Shown here: one piece after another, positions 36,361-45,381 of the stretch
How the letters are laid out: each line of letters opens with the position of its first letter
How positions within the stretch are numbered: position 1 is the stretch's first letter
DNA from: Rhodobacteraceae bacterium UBA6796
Lineage (GTDB): Bacteria > Pseudomonadota > Alphaproteobacteria > Rhodobacterales > Rhodobacteraceae
Direction: 5' to 3'
NCBI GenBank assembly: GCA_002452815.1
Contig: DKFM01000008.1
Coordinates: 62,001 to 126,000 of the forward strand
DNA length: 64,000 nt
Made by a program: the position numbers and the translations under genes
Notes under the pieces: generated by a model
Seen by the model: only the letters and a program-made list of their open reading frames with translations
Database searches by the model: none
Told to the model about the DNA's origin: nothing

Positions 36361-37142
36361 GTGCTGCCCCCCGTGAACCGCATCACGCCGCGCAGGCCTG
36401 CGGCGCGCAGGGCCTCGGTCCCCCGGGTCGGCACGGTGCCGGGGGCAAAGATCAGGCCGCGCGCGGCCCCGGTATGGGCCCGGCACCAGCCGAGCGCCCC
36501 CAGATCGCGGGCCAGATCGGGGGTCGGGTCATCCACAGGGCCGCGCAGGGCCTGCGTGCGCGTGGCGCTTTGCGATGCCAGACCGGCGAAGCCCGCCAGA
36601 TCGCGGGTCTTTTGCCAGTCTTCGATCAGATCGGCGATGTCGGGAAAGGTGGTGTCGGCGGCATCGGTGCGCTGGGTCGGGCCGAAGAACCCGCCCAGAA
36701 CCTCGAACCGGGGCAGGGCGGGCATTCGTGCAACAACCTGCCCTTGCCGCGAGGCCCACAAGATCCGTTCGGGCGCGGCAAACATCAGCGGGTCCGAGGC
36801 ACCCTCGATCGCGATGCAGGCGCGGGCCAGTATGTCGGGGGGACCGTCCCACCCCGACAGCCGCGCCAGCGCGACCAGCCCGGCGGTCGAGACCCCGGTT
36901 CCGGTGCCGGGTGCGGCCAGTGCGTGCAAAATGACCCGCCCGGGCAGCGGCAACCCAAGCCGTGTCAGCAGGGCACGCCCCTGCGCCAGCGGCAGCCCGC
37001 CATGCAACCGCAGCCCGCGCCCGGGGCGCAACCTGGCCCGCACGCCCAACGCCGGACAGGGCAGGGTGACCAGAACCACCGGCCCGCCGGGCCCCAGCCT
37101 GCCTTGCAGCAGCTCTCCGAAATGGCCGGACTGATGGATCAT
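36357..37142 (-). CDS. bluE: L-threonine kinase BluE/PduX
   Basis: GHMP-type kinase (261 residues) that provides L-threonine O-3-phosphate for CobC. GHFGELLQG at 6-14 is the PduX/BluE N-terminal signature; GTGTGVSTAGLVAL near 85-98 is the glycine-rich ATP loop. Named bluE in Rhodobacter capsulatus. I used ATG 37142, which overlaps the phosphatase stop (ATGA). Lies directly between cobD and bluF. Confidence 0.85.
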   Translation of the reverse strand: MIHQSGHFGELLQGRLGPGGPVVLVTLPCPALGVRARLRPGRGLRLHGGLPLAQGRALLTRLGLPLPGRVILHALAAPGTGTGVSTAGLVALARLSGWDGPPDILARACIAIEGASDPLMFAAPERILWASRQGQVVARMPALPRFEVLGGFFGPTQRTDAADTTFPDIADLIEDWQKTRDLAGFAGLASQSATRTQALRGPVDDPTPDLARDLGALGWCRAHTGAARGLIFAPGTVPTRGTEALRAAGLRGVMRFTGGST

Positions 37143-37714
37143 GCGAACACCCGGTTGACCTCGGCCACCGACCAGCCGCCGCCGGGCAGGGCCACGATCC
37201 GGGTCAGCGACAGCGGCGCGATCTGAAAGGCCAACGCGGCAGAGGCAGAGCCGATCGCCAGCGCCAGCGCGGCCCGGATCGTGCCGGCATGGGCCACGAC
37301 GGCCACGGCCTCGCCCTGCGCAAGTAGGTGCAGCGCCGGGGCCGCACGGGCGCACAGCTGGTTGAAACTTTCGCCACCGGGCGGGGCATGCGCGGCCAGA
37401 TCGGGCGCGGGCAAGGGCCCCAGATCGGGCAGATCGGCAAAGGGCACGCCCTCCCACGCGCCGAAATCCTGCTCCCACAGGCGCGGGTCTTGCGCGGGCG
37501 TAACCCCCGGCCACAGCGCCAGCGCGGTCTGACGGCAGCGCAGCGCGGGGCTGCAGACATGGCGCGTCAGCCCGGCGGTTGCGGCGCGCATTCCGGCCAG
37601 CGCGGCCACGTCAGCGCAATCGGCCGCCACATCGCGACGCCCCGCCAGCGCCCCGCCATGCAGCGCGGGCGCATGCCGGATCAGCCACAGCTCTGTCGCC
37701 TTGCCTTGCCCCAT
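37139..37714 (-). CDS. bluF: Histidine phosphatase (probable alpha-ribazole phosphatase) BluF/CobC-like
   Basis: Phosphoglycerate-mutase-superfamily phosphatase (191 residues). Catalytic RH at 13-14 (LIRHAPA) and the second His in VVAHAGTIRA. By family and context it should dephosphorylate alpha-ribazole phosphate or adenosylcobalamin phosphate. Start ATG 37714 has AGGAG 10 nt upstream. Divergent from cobP with 67 bp between. Confidence 0.8.
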   Translation of the reverse strand: MGQGKATELWLIRHAPALHGGALAGRRDVAADCADVAALAGMRAATAGLTRHVCSPALRCRQTALALWPGVTPAQDPRLWEQDFGAWEGVPFADLPDLGPLPAPDLAAHAPPGGESFNQLCARAAPALHLLAQGEAVAVVAHAGTIRAALALAIGSASAALAFQIAPLSLTRIVALPGGGWSVAEVNRVFA

Positions 37715-37781
37715 CGTCGCATTTCTCCTTTCGCGCTGGCGCCGTTTCTGCTTTGTCAGCGCGCAAGGAACAAGAGGCACG

Positions 37782-38285
37782 ATGACACAAACCATCCTCA
37801 TCACCGGCGGCGCGCGGTCGGGCAAAAGTGCAATAGCCGAGGCACGGACGCTGCAGTTCGGGCGCCCGGCAGTGTATATTGCGACGGCCCAAGCCTTTGA
37901 TGCTGAAATGGAAAACCGTATCGCGCTGCATCAGGAACGACGCGGCGCGGAATGGCGCACCCATGCCGAACCGCTGGATCTGATCGGGGCGTTGCGGGCC
38001 ACGGACGGGGCGCCGCGGTTGGTCGATTGCCTGACGCTGTGGCTGACAAACCTCATGCTGGGCGGTCATGACTGGCAGGCAGCGGGGCGTGAACTGGTCG
38101 CCTGCCTGCCCCAGCAATCCGCGCCCGTGGTGCTGGTCACAAACGAGGTCGGCGCCGGAATCGTGCCGGAAAACAAACTTGCCCGCGAGTTTCGCGATGC
38201 CGCGGGTCTTCTGAACCAATGGGTCGCGGGGGTCGCCTGCGAGGTGACCTTTGCCGTCGCGGGCCTGCCTTTGAAAGTGAAATGA
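37782..38285 (+). CDS. cobP: Adenosylcobinamide kinase/guanylyltransferase CobP (CobU)
   Basis: Bifunctional enzyme (167 residues) that phosphorylates adenosylcobinamide and transfers GMP. P-loop GGARSGKS at 9-16; catalytic block VTNEVGAGIVPE near 121-132 followed by LNQWVA. Start ATG 37782 after an AAGAGG. ATGA overlap with cobU. Confidence 0.95.
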   Translation: MTQTILITGGARSGKSAIAEARTLQFGRPAVYIATAQAFDAEMENRIALHQERRGAEWRTHAEPLDLIGALRATDGAPRLVDCLTLWLTNLMLGGHDWQAAGRELVACLPQQSAPVVLVTNEVGAGIVPENKLAREFRDAAGLLNQWVAGVACEVTFAVAGLPLKVK

Positions 38286-39289
38286 TGCGCTTCGAGTCCC
38301 TGTCCGCGATTGCCCCGCTTGCCACCACGCTGCCTGCGGCCGACCCTGCCGCGCGGGCCGCGGCGCTGGCCCGGCAGAACAGCCTGACCAAGCCGCCGGG
38401 GTCGCTTGGCCGGCTGGAGGAACTGGCGCTGTTCATGGCCGAATGGCGCGGCACCGACCGGCCGCGGATCGGCCGCGCGCAGGCGCTGGTCTTTGCCGGC
38501 AATCACGGGATCTGTGCGCAGGGCGTGAACCCCTATCCGCAGGAAGTGACCGCGCAGATGGTGGCGAATTTCGAACATGGCGGCGCCGCGATCAACCAGC
38601 TGTGCCGCGCGAACGGCGCCGAGCTGAGCGTGATTGCGCTGGATCTGGACACGCCGACCGCCGATTTCACCGCCGGACCCGCGATGACCGAGTCCGAGAC
38701 GCTGGATGCGATGAACCGGGGCGCGGCGGCGGTGGATACCGGGGCGGATGTGCTGATCCTGGGCGAGATGGGGATCGGTAATTCGACGATTGCGGCGGCG
38801 CTGGCCTCGGCGCTGTTTGGCGCCACGCCTACCGATTGGGTCGGGCCGGGGACGGGATCGGACGATGCCGGGATCGCGCGCAAGATCGCGGCGATCGACA
38901 AGGGGCTGGCGCGGCATGGCGGGCAGGATGCGATGACCACGCTGGCCTGTCTGGGCGGGCGCGAACAGGCGGCGATCTGTGGCGCGGTTCTGGCGGCCCG
39001 GGCGGCGCGGATTCCGGTCATTCTGGACGGGTTCATCTGCACCGCCGCGGCGGCAGCGCTTTATGCGGCGGACCCGCGGTTGCTGGATCATTGCCTGGTC
39101 GGCCATGCCTCGGCAGAGCCGGGGCACCGGCGGCTTCTGGCCGCGATCGGCAAGAAGGCGGTGGTCGAATTCGACATGCGGCTGGGCGAAGGGTCCGGTG
39201 CGGCGCTGGCGCTGGGTATCCTGCGCGCGGCGCTGGAATGCCACAACGGCATGGCCACCTTCGCCGAAGCCGGAGTGAGCGACGCATGA
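38282..39289 (+). CDS. cobU: Nicotinate-nucleotide:dimethylbenzimidazole phosphoribosyltransferase CobU (CobT)
   Basis: Makes alpha-ribazole phosphate from DMB and nicotinate mononucleotide (335 residues). KPPGSLGRLE near 37-46, GNHGICAQGVNPYP near 77-90, and catalytic Glu303 in RLGEGSGAA, aligning with Glu317 of the Salmonella enzyme. Two adjacent ATG codons (38282, 38285) are possible starts; the first overlaps cobP's stop. Confidence 0.95.
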   Translation: MMRFESLSAIAPLATTLPAADPAARAAALARQNSLTKPPGSLGRLEELALFMAEWRGTDRPRIGRAQALVFAGNHGICAQGVNPYPQEVTAQMVANFEHGGAAINQLCRANGAELSVIALDLDTPTADFTAGPAMTESETLDAMNRGAAAVDTGADVLILGEMGIGNSTIAAALASALFGATPTDWVGPGTGSDDAGIARKIAAIDKGLARHGGQDAMTTLACLGGREQAAICGAVLAARAARIPVILDGFICTAAAAALYAADPRLLDHCLVGHASAEPGHRRLLAAIGKKAVVEFDMRLGEGSGAALALGILRAALECHNGMATFAEAGVSDA

Positions 39290-40032
39290 TCCGCGCGCGG
39301 CTTGCGCAGGCGCAACTGGCGCTGATGCTGCTGACCCGGCTGCCCGCCGGGCGCCTGCCCGAGCCCGCGCCGAGCATCGCCGCCGCCACCTGGGCCTTTC
39401 CGCTGGCAGGGCTTGCGGTGGGGGGCGTGGCGGCGCTGGTCCTGCTGGCCGCGCTGACGCTGGGCCTGCCGCCCGCGTTGGCGGCGGGGCTGGCGCTGGC
39501 GGCGCAGATCATCGTGACCGGCGCGCTGCACGAGGACGGTCTGGCCGATCTGGCCGATGGGTTCTGGGGTGGGCGCGATGCCGCGCGGCGGCTGGAAATC
39601 ATGCGCGACAGCCGGATCGGATCTTATGGCACGCTGGCGCTGGTGGTGTCGGTCGGCCTGCGCTGGCAGGCGCTGGCGGTGCTGGCCGGACAGGGGCCGA
39701 TGCTGGCGGTGGCCGCCGTTCTGGCGGTGGCGATGACAAGTCGCGCTGTGCCCGCCGTTCTGCTGGCGGTGATGCCGCCCGCACGCGCCGATGGCATGGG
39801 GCATCTGGCCAGCGGTGGAGCGGGCGGGTCGGTTATCACGGCGATCCTGCTGGCCGGTGTGCCCGCGCTGGCGGTGCCGGGGATGGTGTCTGCGATGGCG
39901 GTGCAGGCACTGCTGGCATTCGCCTTGGCGCGGCTGAGCCTGGCGCGGATCGGCGGGCAGACCGGCGATGTGTTGGGCGCCGCGCAGCAACTGGCCGAGG
40001 TTGCCGCGCTGCTGGTGCTGGCCGCGGCTTAA
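39286..40032 (+). CDS. cobV: Adenosylcobinamide-GDP ribazoletransferase CobV (CobS)
   Basis: Polytopic membrane enzyme (248 residues) that joins the nucleotide loop to the corrin ring. [19 protein letters not shown] around 80-98 is the family's metal-binding signature and RDSRIGSYG near 107-115 is also conserved. ATGA overlap with cobU; the end overlaps rppH by 4 bp convergently. Confidence 0.95.
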   Translation: MIRARLAQAQLALMLLTRLPAGRLPEPAPSIAAATWAFPLAGLAVGGVAALVLLAALTLGLPPALAAGLALAAQIIVTGALHEDGLADLADGFWGGRDAARRLEIMRDSRIGSYGTLALVVSVGLRWQALAVLAGQGPMLAVAAVLAVAMTSRAVPAVLLAVMPPARADGMGHLASGGAGGSVITAILLAGVPALAVPGMVSAMAVQALLAFALARLSLARIGGQTGDVLGAAQQLAEVAALLVLAAA

Positions 40033-40514
40033 CCCAGACGGTCGCGGAACGCGTCGAACACCGCTTCGTAGACGTTGCGCTTGAACGGCACGATGGACTG
40101 GATCAGCGCATCGGCGGCCATCCATTGCCAGACCGAGAATTCGGGGTGTTCTGTGGCGATATTGACCTGCGTATCCTCGCCCAGATAGCGGAACAGGAAC
40201 CATTTCTGCCGCTGACCGCGATATTTGCCTTTCCAGACCTTGCCCAGCAGTTCGGGGGGCAGATCATAGGTGACCCAGCCTTCGGTCTTGGTCACGAATT
40301 CGACCAGATCCTCGGTGATCCCGGTTTCTTCCCACAGCTCGCGTAGGGCGGCCTTGCGGGGTTTTTCGCCCTCGTCGATCCCGCCTTGCGGCATCTGCCA
40401 GGCCGCACCGGGGTTGTCGATGCGCTGGCCGGCAAACACCAGACCCTGCGGGTTCATCAAAACGACGCCCACACAGGGGCGATAAGGCATGGCGGCAATC
40501 TGATCGGGGGTCAT
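40029..40514 (-). CDS. rppH: RNA pyrophosphohydrolase RppH
   Basis: Nudix hydrolase (161 residues) that removes pyrophosphate from 5' ends of mRNA. The Nudix box runs from residue 44 to 66 ([22 protein letters not shown]). Preceding [13 protein letters not shown] and the C-terminal PEFSVWQWM are typical RppH. It starts just after the terminator that follows ctpA, so it has its own promoter or relies on read-through. Confidence 0.94.
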   Translation of the reverse strand: MTPDQIAAMPYRPCVGVVLMNPQGLVFAGQRIDNPGAAWQMPQGGIDEGEKPRKAALRELWEETGITEDLVEFVTKTEGWVTYDLPPELLGKVWKGKYRGQRQKWFLFRYLGEDTQVNIATEHPEFSVWQWMAADALIQSIVPFKRNVYEAVFDAFRDRLG

Positions 40515-40532
40515 CTTGGCTTCCGTAAGGGT

Positions 40533-40556
40533 AAAACGGGGGCCCGCAGGCCCCCG
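40533..40556 (-). terminator. Intrinsic terminator after ctpA
   Basis: Minus-strand stem CGGGGGCC (40556-40549) pairs with GGCCCCCG (40544-40537) around a 4-nt loop, then TTTT. It ends the gpmI-envC-ctpA run 10 bp past the ctpA stop. Confidence 0.75.
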
Positions 40557-40565
40557 ATCCGGTGT

Positions 40566-41924
40566 TCAGTTCGCCGGGGCGGCCTCGGCCACCGTTTCGG
40601 GCGCGATCGCCGACAGGCCCTTGAGGATGTCGATCGCATAGGCGAGCTGGTAATCCTCGACCCGCAGTTTCGCGGCCTCTTCGGCCTTGGTGCGTTCTTC
40701 CTCGGCCTGGCGCTTTTCATCCTCGGTCATCGAGTCGTTGCTCAGAACCCCGCGCAGATCGGCTTCGGACCGGGTTTTGTTGGCGGCGCTTTCCTCTTCG
40801 CTCGGCTCGGGCGCGCGCTCGGGCTGCTGCACCACGATATCGGGCGCAATGCCCAATGCCTGGATCGAGCGCCCCGAAGGCGTGTAATAGCGCGCCGTGG
40901 TCAGACGCATCGCGCCATCGCCGCGGATCGGCATGACCGTCTGGACCGAGCCCTTGCCGAAGGATTTCGTGCCCACCACGATGGCGCGGCGATGATCCTG
41001 CAGCGCGCCGGTCACGATTTCCGAAGCCGATGCGGACCCGCCATTGATCAGCACGACGATCGGCTTGCCTTCGGCCAGATCGCCGGGGGTGGCGTTGAAG
41101 CGTTCGCTGTCTTCGGACTTGCGCCCCCGGGTCGAGACGATCTCGCCGGCGTTCAGGAAGGCATCCGACACCGCAATCGCCTGCGTCAGCAGACCGCCGG
41201 GGTTGTTGCGCAGGTCGACGACGAAGCCGTTCACATTCTCGATCCCGCCCGCGGCCTTGACCTGTTCCTTCAGGCTTTCTTCCAGATTGGGATAGGTCTG
41301 GTCGTTGAAGGTGGTGATCCGCAGCACGACGGTGTGGCCCTCGGTCCGGGCTTTCACGGCGGTCAGCTTGATCGTGTCGCGCACGATCGACACGTCGAAC
41401 GGTTCGGTGGTGCCCTCGCGCACCACGGTGATGACGATCTCGCTGCCCACCGGGCCGCGCATCTTGTCGACGGCCTGATCCAGCGTCAGCCCCAGCACGC
41501 TTTCGCCATCGACATGCGTGATGAAATCGCCCGCCTCGATCCCGGCGGCGGCGGCGGGGGTGCCATCCATCGGCGAGACGACCTTGATGAAGCCCTCTTC
41601 CTGCGTGACCTCGATGCCGAGCCCGCCGAAGGTGCCGCGCGTCTGCACCCGCATGTCGTCGTAATCGTCGGGGGGCAGATAGCTGGAATGCGGATCGAGC
41701 GAGCCGAGCATCCCGTTGATCGCGGCCTCGATCAGTTTCTTGTCGTCGACCTGTTCGACATAATCGGTGCGGATCCGTTCGAAGATGTCGCCGAACAGAT
41801 CGAGTTGCTCATACACCGAGGTCGACTTGCTGGCTTCTTGTGCCAGCAGCGGCGCCGCCACCTGCGTCGAGATCAGCGCCCCGGCAACGGTGCCGCCCAG
41901 CGCGGCCATCATGAATTTTTTCAT
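40566..41924 (-). CDS. ctpA: Carboxy-terminal processing peptidase (S41 family)
   Basis: Periplasmic serine protease (452 residues). Signal peptide about 1-29, PDZ domain about 95-170, and the catalytic Ser299/Lys324 pair in SASASE and GTKSFGKGS with the expected 25-residue spacing. The C-terminal 90 residues are charged and partly helical (EDEKRQAEEERTKAEEAAK). ATG 41924 preferred to the TTG two codons upstream. Order gpmI-envC-ctpA is conserved in alphaproteobacteria and suggests a role with the murein hydrolase activator. Confidence 0.93.
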   Translation of the reverse strand: MKKFMMAALGGTVAGALISTQVAAPLLAQEASKSTSVYEQLDLFGDIFERIRTDYVEQVDDKKLIEAAINGMLGSLDPHSSYLPPDDYDDMRVQTRGTFGGLGIEVTQEEGFIKVVSPMDGTPAAAAGIEAGDFITHVDGESVLGLTLDQAVDKMRGPVGSEIVITVVREGTTEPFDVSIVRDTIKLTAVKARTEGHTVVLRITTFNDQTYPNLEESLKEQVKAAGGIENVNGFVVDLRNNPGGLLTQAIAVSDAFLNAGEIVSTRGRKSEDSERFNATPGDLAEGKPIVVLINGGSASASEIVTGALQDHRRAIVVGTKSFGKGSVQTVMPIRGDGAMRLTTARYYTPSGRSIQALGIAPDIVVQQPERAPEPSEEESAANKTRSEADLRGVLSNDSMTEDEKRQAEEERTKAEEAAKLRVEDYQLAYAIDILKGLSAIAPETVAEAAPAN

Positions 41925-41942
41925 ACTCAACCTTTGGTCCTG

Positions 41943-43073
41943 CTAGTCGCGTGTCTGAGTGAACCACTGGGCAGGGTCCACGGGCGTGTTGCCCTGTCTG
42001 AGTTCCATATAAAGCGTTTCCGTCCGCCCAGCGCCACCGCCAATCTGTGCGGCCTGCACGAAACCTGCGCCAAATTCCTGTGCGCCGGGTTCGGTGCCAC
42101 CCATCAGACCGATCGGCGCGCCGCGTGCCAGCACATCGCCTGTTTCACCATAGACCGTGCCAAGCCCGGCCAGAACCAGAAGATAGCCTGCCGCGGGCTC
42201 TACGATCATCACATTTCCGTAGTCGAGCAAGGGGCCGCGATAGCGGATCGTGGCGGGCCAGGGCGCGGTGACCAGCGCGGCGGGCGCGGTGGCGATCACC
42301 AGGCCGGGGCGGCGGATGCCTGCGGCGTCGGCCTCGTTGAACTTGCGCAGGACCGACCCCATCACCGGCAGCGGCAGCGTGCCCTTGGCGCCCTCGAAAT
42401 CCTCCATCGGGGGGCCGATGTCGCTGTCCAGATCGGTCAGCCCGGTGGCAAAGCCTTCCAGCGTATCGGCACTTTCGACCAGATGGCGCAGGTCTTCGGG
42501 GTCTTCCAGATAGCGGCCGGGCAGGGCGCTGCGCTCGGCCACCGCCTGACTGAGTGCCGTGCGCGCCGCCTGCGCCGAGGCGAGCCCGCCTTCCAGCACC
42601 TGCGCGGCATTCTGTTGCAGCGCGCGTAGCGTGGCGATTTCTTCCAGCTCGCCCTGCATGCTTTGGGCTTCGGCCTGCAGTGCCGGGGTCACCGCGCCCA
42701 GCACCATCCCCGACCGGGCGGAGCCTTCGGGCCCCGCCGGATGCAGCAACAGCAACGGCCCCTCGGACCGTTCCATCGTGCTCATCACGCCCAGCAGTCG
42801 CCCTATATGGTCGCGCTTGGCGTCGAAGCCCGCGCGGATCTCGCGTTCCCGGATCGCCGCGCGGCGCAAGCCGTCGCGCAGGGCACCCAACCCGGCCTCG
42901 TAGGCGGTAATGGTTTCGGTCAGGGCGGACACCCGGTCGGCCTTGGTCCGCGCGGCATCCAGCGCCGTGATCGAGGCGCGCAGATCGTCGGCCGCCTGCA
43001 ACGCGCTGTCGACTTCGGAGCTGGCAAAGGCCGCCCCGGTGCCCAGAACAAAGGCCAGAAGCGTTGCGCGCAT
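41943..43073 (-). CDS. envC: EnvC-like murein hydrolase activator (degenerate M23 domain)
   Basis: Secreted coiled-coil/LytM-fold protein (376 residues). Signal peptide 1-18 (FASS), long helical region about 20-220, and a C-terminal M23-like domain. The zinc-binding HxxxD and HxH motifs of active M23 peptidases are absent (the corresponding segments read GIRRPGLVIATAP and VLAGLG), as in EnvC proteins that activate amidases instead of cutting. Starts at ATG 43073, sharing one base with the gpmI stop. Confidence 0.85.
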   Translation of the reverse strand: MRATLLAFVLGTGAAFASSEVDSALQAADDLRASITALDAARTKADRVSALTETITAYEAGLGALRDGLRRAAIREREIRAGFDAKRDHIGRLLGVMSTMERSEGPLLLLHPAGPEGSARSGMVLGAVTPALQAEAQSMQGELEEIATLRALQQNAAQVLEGGLASAQAARTALSQAVAERSALPGRYLEDPEDLRHLVESADTLEGFATGLTDLDSDIGPPMEDFEGAKGTLPLPVMGSVLRKFNEADAAGIRRPGLVIATAPAALVTAPWPATIRYRGPLLDYGNVMIVEPAAGYLLVLAGLGTVYGETGDVLARGAPIGLMGGTEPGAQEFGAGFVQAAQIGGGAGRTETLYMELRQGNTPVDPAQWFTQTRD

Positions 43074-44593
43074 CACCGCTCGATCAGGGTCTTGCCGGTC
43101 ATTTCGGGCGGCACCGGCAGTTGCATCAGATCCAGCAGCGTGGGCGCCAGATCGGCCAGCCGTCCCTTGCGCAGCCGCACGCCCGCAGGCCCGCCGATCA
43201 GCGCGACCGGCACCGGATTGGTGGTATGCGCCGTGTGGGGCCCGCCGGTTTCCGGGTCGATCATGGTTTCGCAATTGCCGTGGTCGGCGGTCACGATCAT
43301 CGCACCACCAGCCTTTTTCAAGGCCTCCAGCACCCGGCCCAGATCGCGGTCGATTTCCTCGCAGGCGGCGATGGCGGCGGGCAGGCTGCCGGTATGGCCG
43401 ACCATGTCGGGGTTGGCGTAGTTCACCACGATCAGGTCATAGCCATGCTCGATCGCGCCGATGAACTGATCGGTGACCTCGGGCGCGCTCATTTCCGGTT
43501 GCAGGTCATAGGTCGCCACTTTCGGCGATTTCGGCATGAAGCGGTCCTCGCCCTTTTCGGGCACCTCCTTGCCGCCGTTCAGGAAGAAGGTGACATGGGG
43601 GTATTTCTCGGTCTCGGCCAGACGGAACTGGGTCAGCCCCTGCTTTGCCACCCATTCACCCAGCGTGTTCTTGATCTCGCGCTTGGGATAGGCGGTCTGC
43701 ATATAGGCGTTATGCGCGGTCGAATATTCGACCATGCCCAGCATCGCGGCCCAGACGGGGCGTTTGCCGGTGTCGAACCCGTCGAACCCGGGCGCGCCCA
43801 GTGCGGCCAGGATTTCGCGCGCGCGGTCGGCGCGGAAGTTCAGGCAGAAAAAGCCGTCGCCATCGCGCGCACCCGCGTAATCGGCGATCACCGTGGGGGC
43901 GATGAATTCGTCCATCTCGGATTTTGCATAGGATTGTGCCACGGCCTCGGCCGGGGTGGCGGCATGCTCACCTTGCGCGTTGACCATCGCCTGATAGGCG
44001 CGGCCCACCCGTTCCCAGCGGTTGTCGCGGTCCATCGCCCAATAGCGCCCGATCACCGTGCCGACGCGGCAGCCCGCGGGCAGCTTCGCCATCAGCTCGT
44101 CAACAAAGCGCGCGGCCGAATCCGGCGCCACGTCGCGCCCGTCGGTGATTGCGTGCAGAACGACGGGCACGCCCGCGTCGGCCAGTGCCTTGCAGGCCGC
44201 CAGCACATGCACGATATGGCCATGCACGCCGCCATCCGACACCACGCCCATCAGATGCGCAGTCCCGCCCGAGGCCTTGAGCGTGGCGGCGAAATCCACA
44301 ATCGCTTGGTTAGTGAAAAACGAGCCATCCTCGATCGCCAGGTCGATAGCGCCCAGATCCATCGCCACCACCCGGCCGGCGCCGATATTGGTGTGGCCGA
44401 CTTCGGAATTGCCCATCTGCCCGGTCGGCAGGCCGACATCGGGGCCGTGGGTGATCAGTGTGGCCTTCGGGCAGTCTGCCCAGATCCGGTCGATATTGGG
44501 GGTGTTGGCCAGCGCGGGCGCGTTGCCCTCGGTTTCGGCGCGTTCGCCCCAACCATCCAGAATGCAAAGAACGACGGGTTTCGGACGGGTCAT
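43073..44593 (-). CDS. gpmI: 2,3-bisphosphoglycerate-independent phosphoglycerate mutase
   Basis: Glycolytic/gluconeogenic enzyme (506 residues) interconverting 3- and 2-phosphoglycerate with two Mn ions. Alkaline-phosphatase-fold LDGWG at 12-16 and catalytic Ser63 in GQMGNSEVGH. AGGAGG precedes the ATG. Divergent from the TetR gene; head of the gpmI-envC-ctpA unit. Confidence 0.96.
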   Translation of the reverse strand: MTRPKPVVLCILDGWGERAETEGNAPALANTPNIDRIWADCPKATLITHGPDVGLPTGQMGNSEVGHTNIGAGRVVAMDLGAIDLAIEDGSFFTNQAIVDFAATLKASGGTAHLMGVVSDGGVHGHIVHVLAACKALADAGVPVVLHAITDGRDVAPDSAARFVDELMAKLPAGCRVGTVIGRYWAMDRDNRWERVGRAYQAMVNAQGEHAATPAEAVAQSYAKSEMDEFIAPTVIADYAGARDGDGFFCLNFRADRAREILAALGAPGFDGFDTGKRPVWAAMLGMVEYSTAHNAYMQTAYPKREIKNTLGEWVAKQGLTQFRLAETEKYPHVTFFLNGGKEVPEKGEDRFMPKSPKVATYDLQPEMSAPEVTDQFIGAIEHGYDLIVVNYANPDMVGHTGSLPAAIAACEEIDRDLGRVLEALKKAGGAMIVTADHGNCETMIDPETGGPHTAHTTNPVPVALIGGPAGVRLRKGRLADLAPTLLDLMQLPVPPEMTGKTLIER

Positions 44594-44695
44594 CGGGGCC
44601 TCCTGCGACTGTTGGCCCTTGTTTACGCCCCCAGACCGCCCGCGGCAACTGTCCGCCTGCGCGCTCGCTCAGAGGTGAAACAGGGTTTTCGCTTG

Positions 44696-44718
44696 ATTAA
44701 ATCAAACGATTGATTAAT
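44696..44718. promoter_or_regulatory. Palindromic operator upstream of the CecR/TetR gene
   Basis: AATCAA (44700-44705) and TTGATT (44710-44715) form a perfect inverted repeat with a 4-bp centre, extended by TTA/TAA flanks, in the AT-rich spacer 10 bp before the regulator start. This size and position fit autoregulation by a TetR-type dimer. Confidence 0.6.
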
Positions 44719-44727
44719 TTGTTGCGC

Positions 44728-45381
44728 ATGACCCAACCTCCTGATTCCACCAGCCCGTCCGAGACCACGCGCCAGGCGTTGATTGCCGCCGCCACCGCGC
44801 TGTTCGGGCAAAAGGGCTTTGCCGCGACCTCGACGCGCGAGATCGCCGCCGCCTCGGGCGCCAATATCGCCGCAATCGCCTATCATTTCGGCGGCAAGGA
44901 AGGGCTGCGTCAGGCCTGTGTGCTGAGCTTCGCCGAACGGATGGCGAAGGTGCTGGCAACCGCCCCGGACCCGCCCGATCTGACCCCCGATCTGGCGCGC
45001 AATCTGATGCAGATGATCGCGCGCAACATGCTGGCACAGCTGCTGGGCGATCCGCAGACGCAGCTGTCGGTGGCCTTCGTGCTGCGTGAAATCGCCGAAG
45101 ACGGGGCAGGCGCGCAGGTTCTGTATGACAATCTGGTGGGCCCGGCGCATCGCAGGATCTGCGGGTTGATGGCGGCGGCCAGCGGCCAGTCGGCCGAGGA
45201 CCCGGCCTTGCAGCTGCGGGTGTTCACACTGATCGGGCAGGCGCTTTATTTCCGCGTTGGCGGCCCGATCGTCCGGCGGCGCATGGGGTGGCAGATGATC
45301 GGCCCGGCGGAAATCACCCAGATCACCGAGGTCGTTCTGGCCAATATCGACGCGATGATCCTTGTTCAGAAAGGGCTGTGA
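44728..45381 (+). CDS. TetR/CecR-family transcriptional regulator
   Basis: A 217-residue repressor: N-terminal helix-turn-helix about residues 36-56 (TREIAAASGANIAAIAYHFG) and a C-terminal effector domain of the CecR/YbiH type. In E. coli the analogous gene controls an HlyD-plus-ABC-2 exporter, the same gene order as here. ATG 44728 preferred; a TTG at 44710 lies inside the operator. GTGA overlap with the HlyD gene. Confidence 0.85.
   Translation: MTQPPDSTSPSETTRQALIAAATALFGQKGFAATSTREIAAASGANIAAIAYHFGGKEGLRQACVLSFAERMAKVLATAPDPPDLTPDLARNLMQMIARNMLAQLLGDPQTQLSVAFVLREIAEDGAGAQVLYDNLVGPAHRRICGLMAAASGQSAEDPALQLRVFTLIGQALYFRVGGPIVRRRMGWQMIGPAEITQITEVVLANIDAMILVQKGL

Noticed and set aside
40190..40206. 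Additional copy of the dispersed palindrome in rppH (also a half-site at about 42120 in envC and one at about 15525)
   Set aside because: Only 10-11 of 16 positions match and the conserved centre is broken; not counted.
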